DNA of 64,000 nt from assembly GCA_013076295.1 (NCBI GenBank), contig RQOL01000828.1, forward strand, positions 248,001 through 312,000, written 5' to 3'. The position numbers and the translations under genes were made by a program. This DNA comes from Sanderia malayensis (lineage: Eukaryota > Cnidaria > Scyphozoa > Semaeostomeae > Pelagiidae). Positions 10,648-18,603 of this stretch are shown in pieces; within the stretch, counting starts at the first letter, position 1; each line of letters opens with the position of its first letter. Below the pieces are notes generated by a model. It made no database searches. It had not been told where the DNA came from and saw only the letters and a program-made list of their open reading frames with translations.

Positions 10648-11175
10648 TCATATCGCCTCCAATTGTGGTTCATCAGCCCACTCATCAAACTGTGGTGGAT
10701 AGCCTCGCCATCTTATTAAATAAACGTTTTTCCCTTTTCGCTTTTTCTTTTGAAGAACCTCTTCAACAATAAACGTTTTTGGTAAATACAAGAGTTGTAG
10801 TTCTTCCTTGTAGAAACGATCGCTCACTTTCTCGCCTTTAATGTCTTCAACTTCATACATTGTTGGTAGCCTTTCTTTAAAAACTTTGCTAATCTTAAAA
10901 ATTTCTTCAGTATAATTTTGTAAATAACCTTTCTTGAACAACCTCTTTTTCAGACTCAAACTAACGTAATCACCAACTTTGAAATTGACTTGTCTCCTTC
11001 TCATCTGCTTTCCAAACAACTTCTCCCTAACAATATTAGCGTTGCTTTTATTGACAGCTGATGGTCGCATACCGATGGATCGATGGTAGGTGTTGTTATA
11101 GGAATGAACAAACTTTTGCAAATTATCGATGTATCTCAGAGTGTTTCTTGCGGTAAAGTATCGATACATGTTCAA
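10648..11175 (-). CDS. Integrase C-terminal half with chromodomain (F54H12.3-type)
   Basis: Matches the end of the retroviral-type integrases called transposon-derived protein F54H12.3, which Maverick-like elements use to insert. It begins just after where the catalytic Glu should be: residues 1-45 are the YRYFTARNTLRYIDNL and HSYNNTYHRSIGMRPSAVN region; 65-85 the FKVGDYVSLSLKKRLFKKGY DNA-binding SH3-like fold; 132-175 a chromodomain (VEEVLQKKKRKGKNVYLIRW, then RGYPPQFDEW) with the aromatic positions kept. The frame opens at a TTG (11175); the first ATG is at 11169. The catalytic core is absent and no upstream exon is visible; promoter-like repeats sit right before it. The stop overlaps the next gene's ATG (ATGA, 10648-10651). 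Either a truncation or a stand-alone chromatin-binding protein. Confidence 0.8.
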   Translation of the reverse strand: MNMYRYFTARNTLRYIDNLQKFVHSYNNTYHRSIGMRPSAVNKSNANIVREKLFGKQMRRRQVNFKVGDYVSLSLKKRLFKKGYLQNYTEEIFKISKVFKERLPTMYEVEDIKGEKVSDRFYKEELQLLYLPKTFIVEEVLQKKKRKGKNVYLIRWRGYPPQFDEWADEPQLEAI

Positions 11176-11179
11176 CTGA

Positions 11180-11225
11180 CATCATACTTATAACAAGTTC
11201 CAACTAATATCATACTTATAGCAAC
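11180..11225 (-). promoter_or_regulatory. Tandem TATAAG promoter-like repeat
   Basis: On the minus strand the block TATAAGTATGAT followed by AGTTG occurs twice, 28 bp apart, the nearer copy about 25 bp before the first ATG of the truncated integrase. Looks like a duplicated TATA region. Function not tested. Confidence 0.45.
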
Positions 11226-11279
11226 ATTGGAACTTTTACGATTAATTAAGCATTGGAATTTGTGATGCTCTTATAACGG

Positions 11280-12335
11280 TCAAGGGAATGGTGTTTCACA
11301 TACTCTCAAAACCATCTTACTCAGAGTTTGTAGTAAGTATCTTGATCTTTCTAGAGATTCTCCACTCAGCATTTCATTGTATAATCTTTCAAGCTGATCA
11401 TTGTGATTGGAATGTAGCTCATGTTTGTTCAATTCTTCAAGCACTGCTTTTTTGAATGATTCCTTCCCCTCAGCTAACATGTTTGTATTTGCATCATAAT
11501 CAATGTGAAATGTTATGAACTTGAATTCATTTGTTGTCATACAGTCTGCACTATGTTCAATATAAGGATCAATAATAGATTTGAAACACTTCTTACAATA
11601 CTCCTTTGCTTTTCTTGAAATGTAATTCAGGAGGATTGCTGAATATGCTTCTTGAATTTTATCATTTGACAGTTGTTCAATTGATAACTTCATGTTGAAA
11701 GGTCTTTTTCTTTTAGATGATTTCACTACTGATTTATCATCACCCTTCCTTTTGGTTGAATTAACTGCTAACTCGTCACTGGGTTGATCATCATAATCAT
11801 CCTTCCGTTTAGGTGTGTCTTCAACATCATAAAGTGACAAATTGAGCCATGCCTTTATCATTTCTTCATTGAGATTAACTCCAATCTTAGTTGGTTTCTC
11901 ACCTTTCCACCTTCTCACACTCAGACAAAATTGTTGTGGTTTATCTCCATTTTGTTGAATGTAGATTTCCATCTTAACCATGCCATCACCAACAACATCT
12001 GGACGACCTTCTAACACTTCTGTGTATAGTGATAGAAACTTTGTTGTTACTCTAGCATATTGCTTAGATATAACATTCACCTTCATTGATTCTATTAGAC
12101 TCTTTGAATCCTTTCCTTCAAATTCAACCTGTCCGTCTTCACTCACAGCAAGATGATCTTTGATTATAGATAACAAACGCTTCAGCGTGATTTCTAAAAA
12201 TCGCACGCTCTTTGTGAAAACCTTTTCTTTATTATTCACCTCCAGAGTTAGAGCATATTTATCATCAATGAGTTTCTTTATGTAAAAGGAGGTTGTGACT
12301 GGGCCATCTCCACCAGTTCTGTATATTAGTTCCAT
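11280..12335 (-). CDS. Unknown 351-residue viral-element protein with CCHC-like cluster
   Basis: An intact frame starting at ATG 12335, two bases after the repeated leader block. I do not recognise it. Residues 1-170 look like a mixed alpha/beta globular part (KLIDDKYALTLEVNNKEKVF, VKMEIYIQQNGDKPQQF). Residues about 175-215 are a charged linker with repeated KRK(G/D)D motifs, likely nuclear targeting. Then a helical domain has Cys-x2-Cys-x10-His-x3-Cys (YCKKCFKSIIDPYIEHSADC), which could bind zinc. An intact frame of this length among broken neighbours suggests it was conserved longest or lost least. It has TATA- and heat-shock-type sites upstream. Possible roles include DNA replication or regulation, but nothing in the sequence decides. 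Confidence 0.7.
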   Translation of the reverse strand: MELIYRTGGDGPVTTSFYIKKLIDDKYALTLEVNNKEKVFTKSVRFLEITLKRLLSIIKDHLAVSEDGQVEFEGKDSKSLIESMKVNVISKQYARVTTKFLSLYTEVLEGRPDVVGDGMVKMEIYIQQNGDKPQQFCLSVRRWKGEKPTKIGVNLNEEMIKAWLNLSLYDVEDTPKRKDDYDDQPSDELAVNSTKRKGDDKSVVKSSKRKRPFNMKLSIEQLSNDKIQEAYSAILLNYISRKAKEYCKKCFKSIIDPYIEHSADCMTTNEFKFITFHIDYDANTNMLAEGKESFKKAVLEELNKHELHSNHNDQLERLYNEMLSGESLERSRYLLQTLSKMVLRVCETPFP

Positions 12336-12336
12336 T

Positions 12337-12413
12337 GTGAATTATTCTTGAGCTCTTATCTCCGCGAACTTCTTGTTTGAATGAACTTTCGTTTGAGATT
12401 CCTCTCCTTTTAT
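12337..12413 (-). promoter_or_regulatory. Leader/promoter block R1 with TATA-like box
   Basis: On the minus strand: ATAAAAGG (12413-12406), then GGAATCTCA, then AAGAAGTTCGCGGAGATAAG and GCTCAAGAATAATTC, ending two bases before the ATG at 12335. The same block recurs at 13072-13150 before the Fic gene, so it is a shared promoter or 5' leader of the viral element. Confidence 0.5.
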
Positions 12414-12464
12414 TCTCTACCACCACTTTCATTAGCCAACCAACAATCGATTACATCATCGTTT

Positions 12465-12504
12465 GAATGTTCTACAACCTTCTTTCGAAATTTCTCGAAC
12501 CTTC
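12465..12504. promoter_or_regulatory. Heat-shock element cluster 1
   Basis: GAAatTTCtcGAAccTTC (12487-12504) is a perfect four-unit heat-shock element (alternating GAA and TTC, two-base gaps). Just left, 12465-12482 has the same layout with one unit changed (CAA for GAA). They lie 50-90 bp upstream of the TATA-like box of the 12335 gene, overlapping nothing else except sequence just past the Fic stop. Confidence 0.6.
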
Positions 12505-12555
12505 TCTCGAATAATTACATCATCATCATTGGAAGGTGGTTGTTTCTTATACTCT

Positions 12556-13025
12556 TTAAGTGCTTGAGGTAAATTCTTCTACAATTTCTGTTTGAATTTT
12601 AACCATATCACTTAAAAATTTTTCCTGATTCCACTCTATTAGCTAATTCTCCATTAAATAATAATACAGCAACTTCGCCAACCTTCCATTTCCATCGGGA
12701 AAAAGATGAATCCATAATTACAATGCCATATATTCTTTATTAATTGGTTCAATAAAATTTCTATCTGATCAGGTTTACAATATTCTATTATCTCTGTTTC
12801 ACTCATGCGTGCATATCTTACATTAGTTGCAAATTTACCATGATATTCAGGCAAAATAAATTCATGTGTTTCTTTTATCATGTCAGTATCGATTGTAAAT
12901 CGAGTAATATAATTTCTATCAAGCAGAACCTCTCTTATCGTTCTTAGATATACATATGCATCCTCTAAATTTGTCATGTTTATACATTCAACTTCACTTT
13001 CTGATTTTAAAATAGAATGAAACAT
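12556..13025 (-). pseudogene. Fic-domain protein, broken
   Basis: Fic enzymes transfer AMP or other phosphate-linked groups onto target proteins. The first frame (13025 to about 12715) has a Fic-like N-terminal part: the helix ITRFTIDTDMIKETHEFILP, a segment with YHGKFATNVR, then CKPDQIEILLNQLI. The catalytic motif HLFPDGNGRLAKLL (HxFxDGNGR, His included) is at 12667-12708, but in the next frame, so a single-base frameshift lies near 12710-12730. That frame has a TAG at 12643-12645 and is otherwise open to TAA at 12556-12558. No inhibitory (S/T)xxxE(G/N) motif is evident. A host- or bacterium-derived accessory gene inside the viral element is my inference from position, strand and shared leader block. 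Confidence 0.8.
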
Positions 13026-13071
13026 TTTTCTTTCTACTTCATCAACATCAATTCTGTATACTCAATTCATT

Positions 13072-13150
13072 ATGAATTATTCTCGAGCTCCTATCTCCAC
13101 GAACTTCTTATTGAAAATGAGCTTTTGTCTGAGATTCCTTCATCTATATC
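13072..13150 (-). promoter_or_regulatory. Leader/promoter block R2
   Basis: Diverged copy of block R1: on the minus strand TATAG near the far end, GGAATCTCAG, then AAGAAGTTCGTGGAGATAGG and GCTCGAGAATAATTC. It lies 46 bp before the Fic ATG at 13025. Confidence 0.45.
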
Positions 13151-13174
13151 TTTCAATTTTCTTCATTTAAAATG

Positions 13175-13638
13175 TTAGGCTCTTACTCTTGCTAGTTTTA
13201 TAGATCTAGTCCCACTTCGTCTACCCTTCATATGCTTCTTTCGAACCAGCTTCCTTCGCATTCTCCCATTTCGACCACCTTGCATTTTCCTCATAGCTGT
13301 GTCTAAACCATATAGAGCTGCAACGATTGCTCCACCTTTCGCAGCTTTCTTAGCACCTCTCAATGCTATCTTCTTAACAGCTTGTTTACTAAATCGTTTT
13401 GCTATCGCTCTTCCACCCTGTCTTACAGCTTGTTTAATAGCTTGTCTAGCTGCTACACGTGCTATTGCGGAACCTTTGTTTGTTGATTTCCTCTCTCCTC
13501 TCCATTCACGTTTTCGTATTCTATCCCTTTTATACTTTCCTTCACCCGTCATTAGTTTAGTCGCTTCAACTCCACCATCATCCTTAACATATCGTCTATC
13601 AACATTGATGCTACAATACTTGCTGCTATACTAGCCAT
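13175..13638 (-). pseudogene. Basic protein with hydrophobic centre, frameshifted near its start
   Basis: The main frame (13552-13175, 125 residues) is rich in Arg, Lys and Ala, with a hydrophobic glycine-containing centre (GGAIVAALYGL) and basic ends. The same frame is open upstream to about 13630 with coding-like sequence (VDRRYVKDDGGVEATKLM), but its only good start is the ATG at 13638 in another frame (MASIAASIVASML), so a small indel probably split the gene between 13560 and 13635. Composition suggests a DNA-condensing or membrane-active virion protein; that is inference from the element type. Confidence 0.55.
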
Positions 13639-13720
13639 GATTATATCATAGCTATTAGATTGTAGCGTTCCTCCTTCTTTTATAATCTATTTCTTAAATT
13701 CTTCATTTGCATATACCCAC

Positions 13721-14147
13721 TTATCGCGTTTTTTTCGGTACTCCGGCAGCTCTCCAAAATTCTCTAGGGATGAATTGTAGGGGTTTTGATTTTTTCCAAC
13801 CCTTTTTCCATATTGTTGGTTTCAACTTTCGCTGTAATCACGGTAGTGGTGTTACTGCAATAGCTGTTTTCACAACCCAATTTTGTATATTCTTAAAGAG
13901 CCCCTTACCTATAAGCGTCCTAGATTGCTTTCTGTTAGACTTCCCCTTCCGTGTATGTATTCGCTTCCTTCCCCTCCGACCTGGTGTTTCATCCTGATCA
14001 TTGATCCTGTCTTTCCATTCATCTTCATTCACCCGTGATTCTTCAATCAGCAACCCATCTCCAGCATCCTTTACTTGAGGTAGATTACCCAAATTAACGC
14101 TTATTCGAGCAAATCCGATAAACTGGCGTAAATTCTTGTATGCTCTT
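13721..14147 (-). pseudogene. Basic protein, one in-frame TGA, no clear ATG
   Basis: Frame open from just after a TAG near 14148 to TAA 13721-13723, broken once by TGA at 13838-13840. The first part includes GFARISVNLGNLPQVKDAG, then an acidic segment (EESRVNEDEWKDRINDQDE), a strongly basic segment (RRGRKRIHTRKGKSNRKQ) and a Trp/Lys-rich end (WKKGWKKSKPLQFIPREFWR). No ATG is in this frame before 14092, so the start is lost or elsewhere. I do not recognise the family. A TATA box lies upstream at 14181-14188. Confidence 0.45.
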
Positions 14148-14180
14148 GTATGCTACTGAGATAATAAGTGAAATTCATCG

Positions 14181-14188
14181 TTTTTATA
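14181..14188 (-). promoter_or_regulatory. TATA box
   Basis: TATAAAAA on the minus strand, upstream of the 13.7-14.1 kb basic gene, followed about 20 bp later by TCTCAGTAG, which resembles an initiator. Confidence 0.5.
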
Positions 14189-14215
14189 GATTACTCGAAT
14201 TCCCTTCGAAAGTTG

Positions 14216-14415
14216 ATGAAGACGCGATTTGATTGGTTAATAATTACATCATCATTTAAATGATCTTGAACCTTCTTTTGAATATTCTCGAATGTTCTTT
14301 CGAAATTTCTAGTCATTTTTGAAAGGTGGTGTTAGCATTCGAAATTCGAATGTTGACTAAGATGTGATTTGATTGGTTAATGATTACATCATCATTCGAA
14401 TGTTCTAGAACATTC
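14216..14415. promoter_or_regulatory. Heat-shock element cluster 2 in a direct repeat
   Basis: Two related blocks each contain GATTGGTTAAT (a CCAAT box on the minus strand, 14232-14236 and 14372-14376), then TTACATCATCAT, then GAA/TTC arrays. Perfect four-unit elements are at 14280-14297 (GAAtaTTCtcGAAtgTTC) and 14398-14415 (GAATGTTCTAGAACATTC). A further GAAatTTC is at 14302-14309. The arrangement lies 90-230 bp upstream of the TATA box at 14181. Confidence 0.6.
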
Positions 14416-14455
14416 CTCCTGTGTCTTCTTGCCTGCACATCTCACATCAAAAACG

Positions 14456-14660
14456 AGGTTAGGGTTAGGGTTAGATGATGTCACTTGTCACATGATCGTG
14501 CGCTCTAATAGTTAATTATAATGACGTCACATGTTGGTCACGTGATAGTGGACCAGAACCCCCTTATCTCTCTCTACTTCGGTTTTACAATAGCGTGATC
14601 GACATAGGTTGGGGTTAAAGCAACCCCTAAGGGCCCTTTGGGGCCCGGATTGAGCCCCCA
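14456..14660. other. Non-coding end region: short telomere-like run, CRE palindrome, GC palindrome
   Basis: Contains GGTTAGGGTTAGGGTTAG (14457-14474), TGACGTCA (14522-14529), the E-box CACGTG (14539-14544) and a G+C-rich palindromic stretch around 14625-14650 (aagggccctttggggcc). No gene. This may be the outer edge of the viral element, but I see no matching terminal inverted repeat in the window. Confidence 0.4.
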
Positions 14661-15180
14661 TAAATTATCATTAGACAAGCTTTTTAACCACTACTTTTTT
14701 TTGAAAACTATTCCATTACGCCACTATGGTTATATCTTTAACTAAATAGTAAAAACCATTAACATTTGTTACCCTCCCTTAATGATTTTAAACGTGCTAT
14801 GAATATGTCTATATGTAAAATTAACATTCTTCCAACATATTTTGAAGTGTTCTCAATGCAAAAAATGTTATAGGACAGGGCAGCCATTGAAAAATACTGA
14901 TGTTCAGCATAGCGGTTAATATTTTTATACTCATGTTATCTTCTTCTGAATGTTCAATAGAAAGTATCCAACATTTTTTTGTGGAAATTCTTTTGACCTT
15001 GGCAAAAGTAAAAAGAAATATCAACAATAGGTAGCGTTGTTTCACACCCAGCCGTATGAAGCTTCAAATTAATAAATTAAAACAAAATTCATAAATATAA
15101 AATTCAAAATAATGCACTCATAGCCGTATTACAGATATTTTATGTCAAACGTTGGGAGTTAGTAACAAATTTTCGCGATG
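14661..15180. other. A+T-rich sequence, nothing recognised
   Basis: Low-complexity A+T-rich DNA. Short frames on both strands show no motif I can support. Confidence 0.5.
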
Positions 15181-15188
15181 GCTTCTCG

Positions 15189-15437
15189 TCACAGTATTGT
15201 TATTTCTGTGCCAAATTGATAAATATCGTCACTTTCGTGCCATGTGTTCAATTAAGATTTCCTGCTGATAAAGAAGAGAAAAGAAAATGGCTTAAAAACA
15301 TGCGGTTGGAAAATTGGCAACCAAGTCACTATTCAAAAATATATATCCGTTTCAACCATTTCAAGGAATCAGACTTAAATCGCACAGGATGCGGTGTGAC
15401 ATTAAAACGTTCAGCTGTTCCAACAAGATTTGAATAA
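15189..15437 (+). pseudogene. THAP-domain remnant
   Basis: THAP domains are C2CH zinc-dependent DNA-binding modules found in transposase-derived proteins. Visible in one frame: the first Cys pair (YCYFCAK, about 15199-15219), LRFPADKEEKRKWLKNMR, W in LENWQP, then KIYIRFNHF and the closing AVPTRF. The third zinc ligand should be Cys in the C-x2-H position, but the sequence reads Arg-Phe-Asn-His, so that Cys is lost. No good ATG starts the frame; a TTG at 15216 opens it. Stop TAA follows AVPTRFE. Likely a dead transposase or host THAP exon. Confidence 0.65.
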
Positions 15438-16805
15438 TTTCCCAGCCATCTCAAGAAGGTATGGAGATAAACACATGTACTTGTTCATGTAGATATTAGA
15501 CTAATGCTTTAAATGTCAGTTCAAGATCTCAAACGCTTACTGCAAGATTAAACTACACAATCTTGGCAAAGAAGAAACGCAACGTTTGACTGGTGAAAAA
15601 GTGCGCAAACGATTAACAACATTAGTACATTTTAAGCATCAATAATTGCAGTTGTCTTTGAAAATAAAACTATTGTATCTCAACCAAAAGTAAGTTTAGG
15701 CCCATGGCGGAGACCAACTAAACCAAACATAAATTCACGGGAAGATGTTCAGGTGACATAAAAACTGAAAGAAATACAAAATGTCTTACCTCGATCCCAT
15801 CGGTAATGATCTGTGTGATTAAATTCAATACAAACCGGCCTGTTGCCTCTTCTTTTCATGAAATAAAAAAAAAACGATGCTGCTTCACAGCACCGCGGGA
15901 ATGGCGGTCATGCGTGAAAAGTGGTCCCTTGCGCGATTTTGTTTTGGCTTCGCTTTCGAAGTGCACAATGCGCAATCCAGATTTCTTATAGATCAGTCGT
16001 TCGCCATTTTTTTTTTATTTTTGCTGTCATTGTTCAACTTTTGCAATAAAGAAAAATCCTTGTAGTATATTTTTTCGTAGTGTTTGTTTAACACCGTTTT
16101 TCTCAAAACTTTTTTATTTGCAGTGTCTCATCCTTTAGGAACAGTTTATCAGGAAACTATGAATCCTTCAACCCTCAAATTTTAACATTATATTCAACTT
16201 ACTTATAATTACAATTTGTACAATAGAAATTTAGAAATATTTTGAAAATCCACAGTTACTGTGGACATAGTAGAATCTGTTGTCATAGTAATAAAACCAC
16301 ATTTTTCATTTTTGGTACCATTTTTGAAGAATATAAATACAGAAGTATCTTCCTGCAAATTTTTGACTCAATATCTTGATCAGGGCCATCACAATTCTAG
16401 ATTATCTGGAAAAGTTCCATTTGAGAATTTTGTATATACTGCGTCCAACAAACCAAGGCAGAGAGTTCGTCAACGAGGTATTTTCTTTGCTTTCCAAAAA
16501 ACTTTAGCTTGTGTGAAAGTTATAACACAAAGAAAGATGCTGAAAATGTAAAACAGAAATGTAATAAGCTGCAACAGCATTCATTACACAAACAAAGGTA
16601 TTCTTATAAGTGTCTCTTTTGTAGCTAAATACGGAATTTGGTGTTTGGTGTTTTGGTGTACAAAGAAAAAACAAAAATATAAAGAGGTTAAACTCAGCAT
16701 GACAATTATTCGAGTTTTAATTGCTCAGATTATACTTGCCGACTCTTCATTTTGCCACAGATTCGATAATTACTGACCATGCATGAACATGGGCATGACT
16801 TTTTT
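15438..16805. other. A+T-rich spacer, no gene recognised
   Basis: One frame at 16261-16551 is 96 codons long and ends in Lys/Arg-rich sequence but matches nothing I know. The rest is A+T-rich with homopolymer runs. Confidence 0.45.
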
Positions 16806-18603
16806 AGGCGTTTAGAAAAGCTACTAGCAGAAGTAAATACAGTTGGCCATTGGGATGAGTACATAGATCCGATTCTATTCTTCATTCGTACCACCTAAAG
16901 TGCCACTACAAAATTCACGCCCTTCCAGTTGCTGTATGGTCATGAAGCATCGGCCCGTCGAGATAAAAGATTACAAAGAAGATATTACAGATGTATCTTA
17001 ATGCGAATCTGCAAAATGACAAGCTTACAAATTAAATTTGACATTTTCCATTACTCGTAATAGAGACTAACTAGGTAAGACATGGACTGGACCCTACAAA
17101 ATAACAGACATAGCTGGAAGAAAGCACGTGTATCTTGATGACAAAAAGACGAAACGAAATATCTCCCACCTAAAGCCATGGATTTTCCCGGAGGAACAAT
17201 TCGAGCTTGGATCATGCAACACCGACAATGCAGCAGTAAGTAGCCGTGCAAAATCCAGTTCTGAGATGAACAAAGAAGAAACTAGCATGGCATCTGAGTT
17301 TGTTGAGGAGAAAAACGAAAGCATTAACTTGTTCGTGGAAAATCCATTTCATAAAGATGCGTTATCATCATCTAGCGGAGAGGACAGTCTCCCGGGCAAT
17401 TCAAGTTAGAGCAGACTGATAGAAAAAGCAAGAGACGATTGCCATGTTGAAGAAAATTCAAATGGAAGCGATGATGAAAAACAGCAGAGTAATGAAGCTG
17501 AAAGCAAGTGCTCGACAACCAGATCACAATTGGTGAAAATAACACCGCAACGTGTACCTGCAGTTCCTGAAGATATAAGGGTGATCAACGAAAAAGTTGT
17601 TTATCACACAGATACATCGTCATTCATTACACAATCTATTTGTATTGAATTTTCCAGCGAGGCTGAAGATGCTTTTTCTGAACCGAAGGAAAAATTGAGC
17701 AACACACCATATTCAGCAAAGCAAGGTAATTCACATTAATCAATATATGGCAAACGTATTTCTGTATTGCTTGTAGGTAATAGTTGCGTTGTATTGCTGC
17801 TTTTTTGTAGTTATTGAGGGTATTTGGTCGGATACATTGATGGCTATATTGAAAGCCGAATGGGTCACATCAGTTTATCTGTTAAGCGCATACTGGAACT
17901 GAAAGAAGATGCAGACCTGTCTCACAAGGTTTCGTAACAAAATTTTATTCTTATCTTATTTTAATAGATGTTGTTCAATTCGCTTGACCTGTATTCACAC
18001 TTTATTTCATTTCCCACAGCATTCATCTTGGATGCTTATCTGCTGTTGTTGCCGAGAAAGTACAATTCGATTACAGTGAGTATTGAAAAGGTGTTGAAGA
18101 ATTGGAGGTACATAAACTAATCAAACTGCTTTAAAGTTAAACCCACGGTACCACAATGTAGGGCTAAATCAGGAAAAAAAATTATGTTCTAACTTCAGGC
18201 TTTAACTGTTGTCTTTTATGTTACATTTACAGAAAATTCTGGGGAAACAGAGTCACAAGCCTGAATTGCCAGGAGATACAATGGACCTATTGCCCTATTA
18301 AGCACCCAAAACAGCGTGACAACAACAATTGTGGTATCACTCAAGGTAATCATAAAAAAATACTTTTGTCATTCAAAATCCAGCATAGAACGAAACTGGA
18401 ACCTTTTTACATCTGAACATTGTGTTGTAGTTTGCTGAGCAAATTAAGCAAATCATTGTCTCTGGGAATGCACAATTTCCAAACTCCTCAAAATATCTAA
18501 ATGACTATCGCCGTGTAAAAGCAGAAGAGTTAATTGCTGCATCAGATAACTTTATGTTAAACTATTCTGGATATGAAACTAACAAAACGTCAAATGACCA
18601 CAT
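16806..18603 (+). pseudogene. Intron-containing integrase + Ulp1/C48-protease-like gene (Ginger-type transposon?)
   Basis: Integrase end fragments: HWDEYIDPILFFIRTT, a TAA (16896-16898), then SATTKFTPFQLLYGHEA (to about 16960), a gap, then a GPY domain (KTWTGPYKITDIAG ... NISHLKPW, 17074-17190). An acidic Ser/Glu-rich stretch stays in one frame to 17725 apart from TAG 17407-17409. GT-AG introns follow: 17726-17810, 17929-18019, 18108-18232, 18346-18430. Exons 18020-18107 (FILDAYLLLLPRKYNSI) and 18233-18345 join in phase, the latter with HPKQRDNNNCGI, matching the Gln-x5-Cys-Gly catalytic region of Ulp1-type proteases. The last exon has FAEQIKQIIVSGNAQF. Introns plus integrase plus C48 protease are known from Ginger DNA transposons, so that is my best guess; other junctions no longer keep frame. 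Confidence 0.5.

Larger units (their letters stand above)
6131..10651 (-). pseudogene. Minor-capsid-like protein, copy 2, split by Gypsy element 2
   Basis: Two pieces of one gene: 10651-9800 and 6319-6131 (1,041 nt together). The first piece has the N-terminal module (RKWELGLLQMTLQ) and the segment INVKCDLLESNYLGG; the second has the end (YFAPKNIVFAPLEKLQFQLISIKL, then an Asp run and TVRIRPLI). This is the same layout as copy 1. Breaks are a TAG at 10316-10318, with the frame open and in phase on both sides, and the Gypsy insertion. The inserted length plus one target copy is 3,480 nt, a multiple of three, so both pieces share one phase. The ATG at 10651 overlaps the integrase stop as ATGA. 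Capsid role is inferred from the family. Confidence 0.75.

Noticed and set aside
3264..10651. Programmed stop-codon readthrough in the viral genes
   Set aside because: Each gene has one or two stops of mixed type (TGA, TAG) plus frameshifts at unrelated places, which fits random decay better than recoding.
13299..13997. Plus-strand frames over the basic viral genes
   Set aside because: Shadows of the minus-strand Arg/Lys-rich frames.
14457..14474. Telomere end
   Set aside because: Only about three TTAGGG units, internal, with sequence on both sides.
14821..15045. Minus-strand 74-codon frame
   Set aside because: A+T-rich sequence, hydrophobic start by composition, no family pattern.
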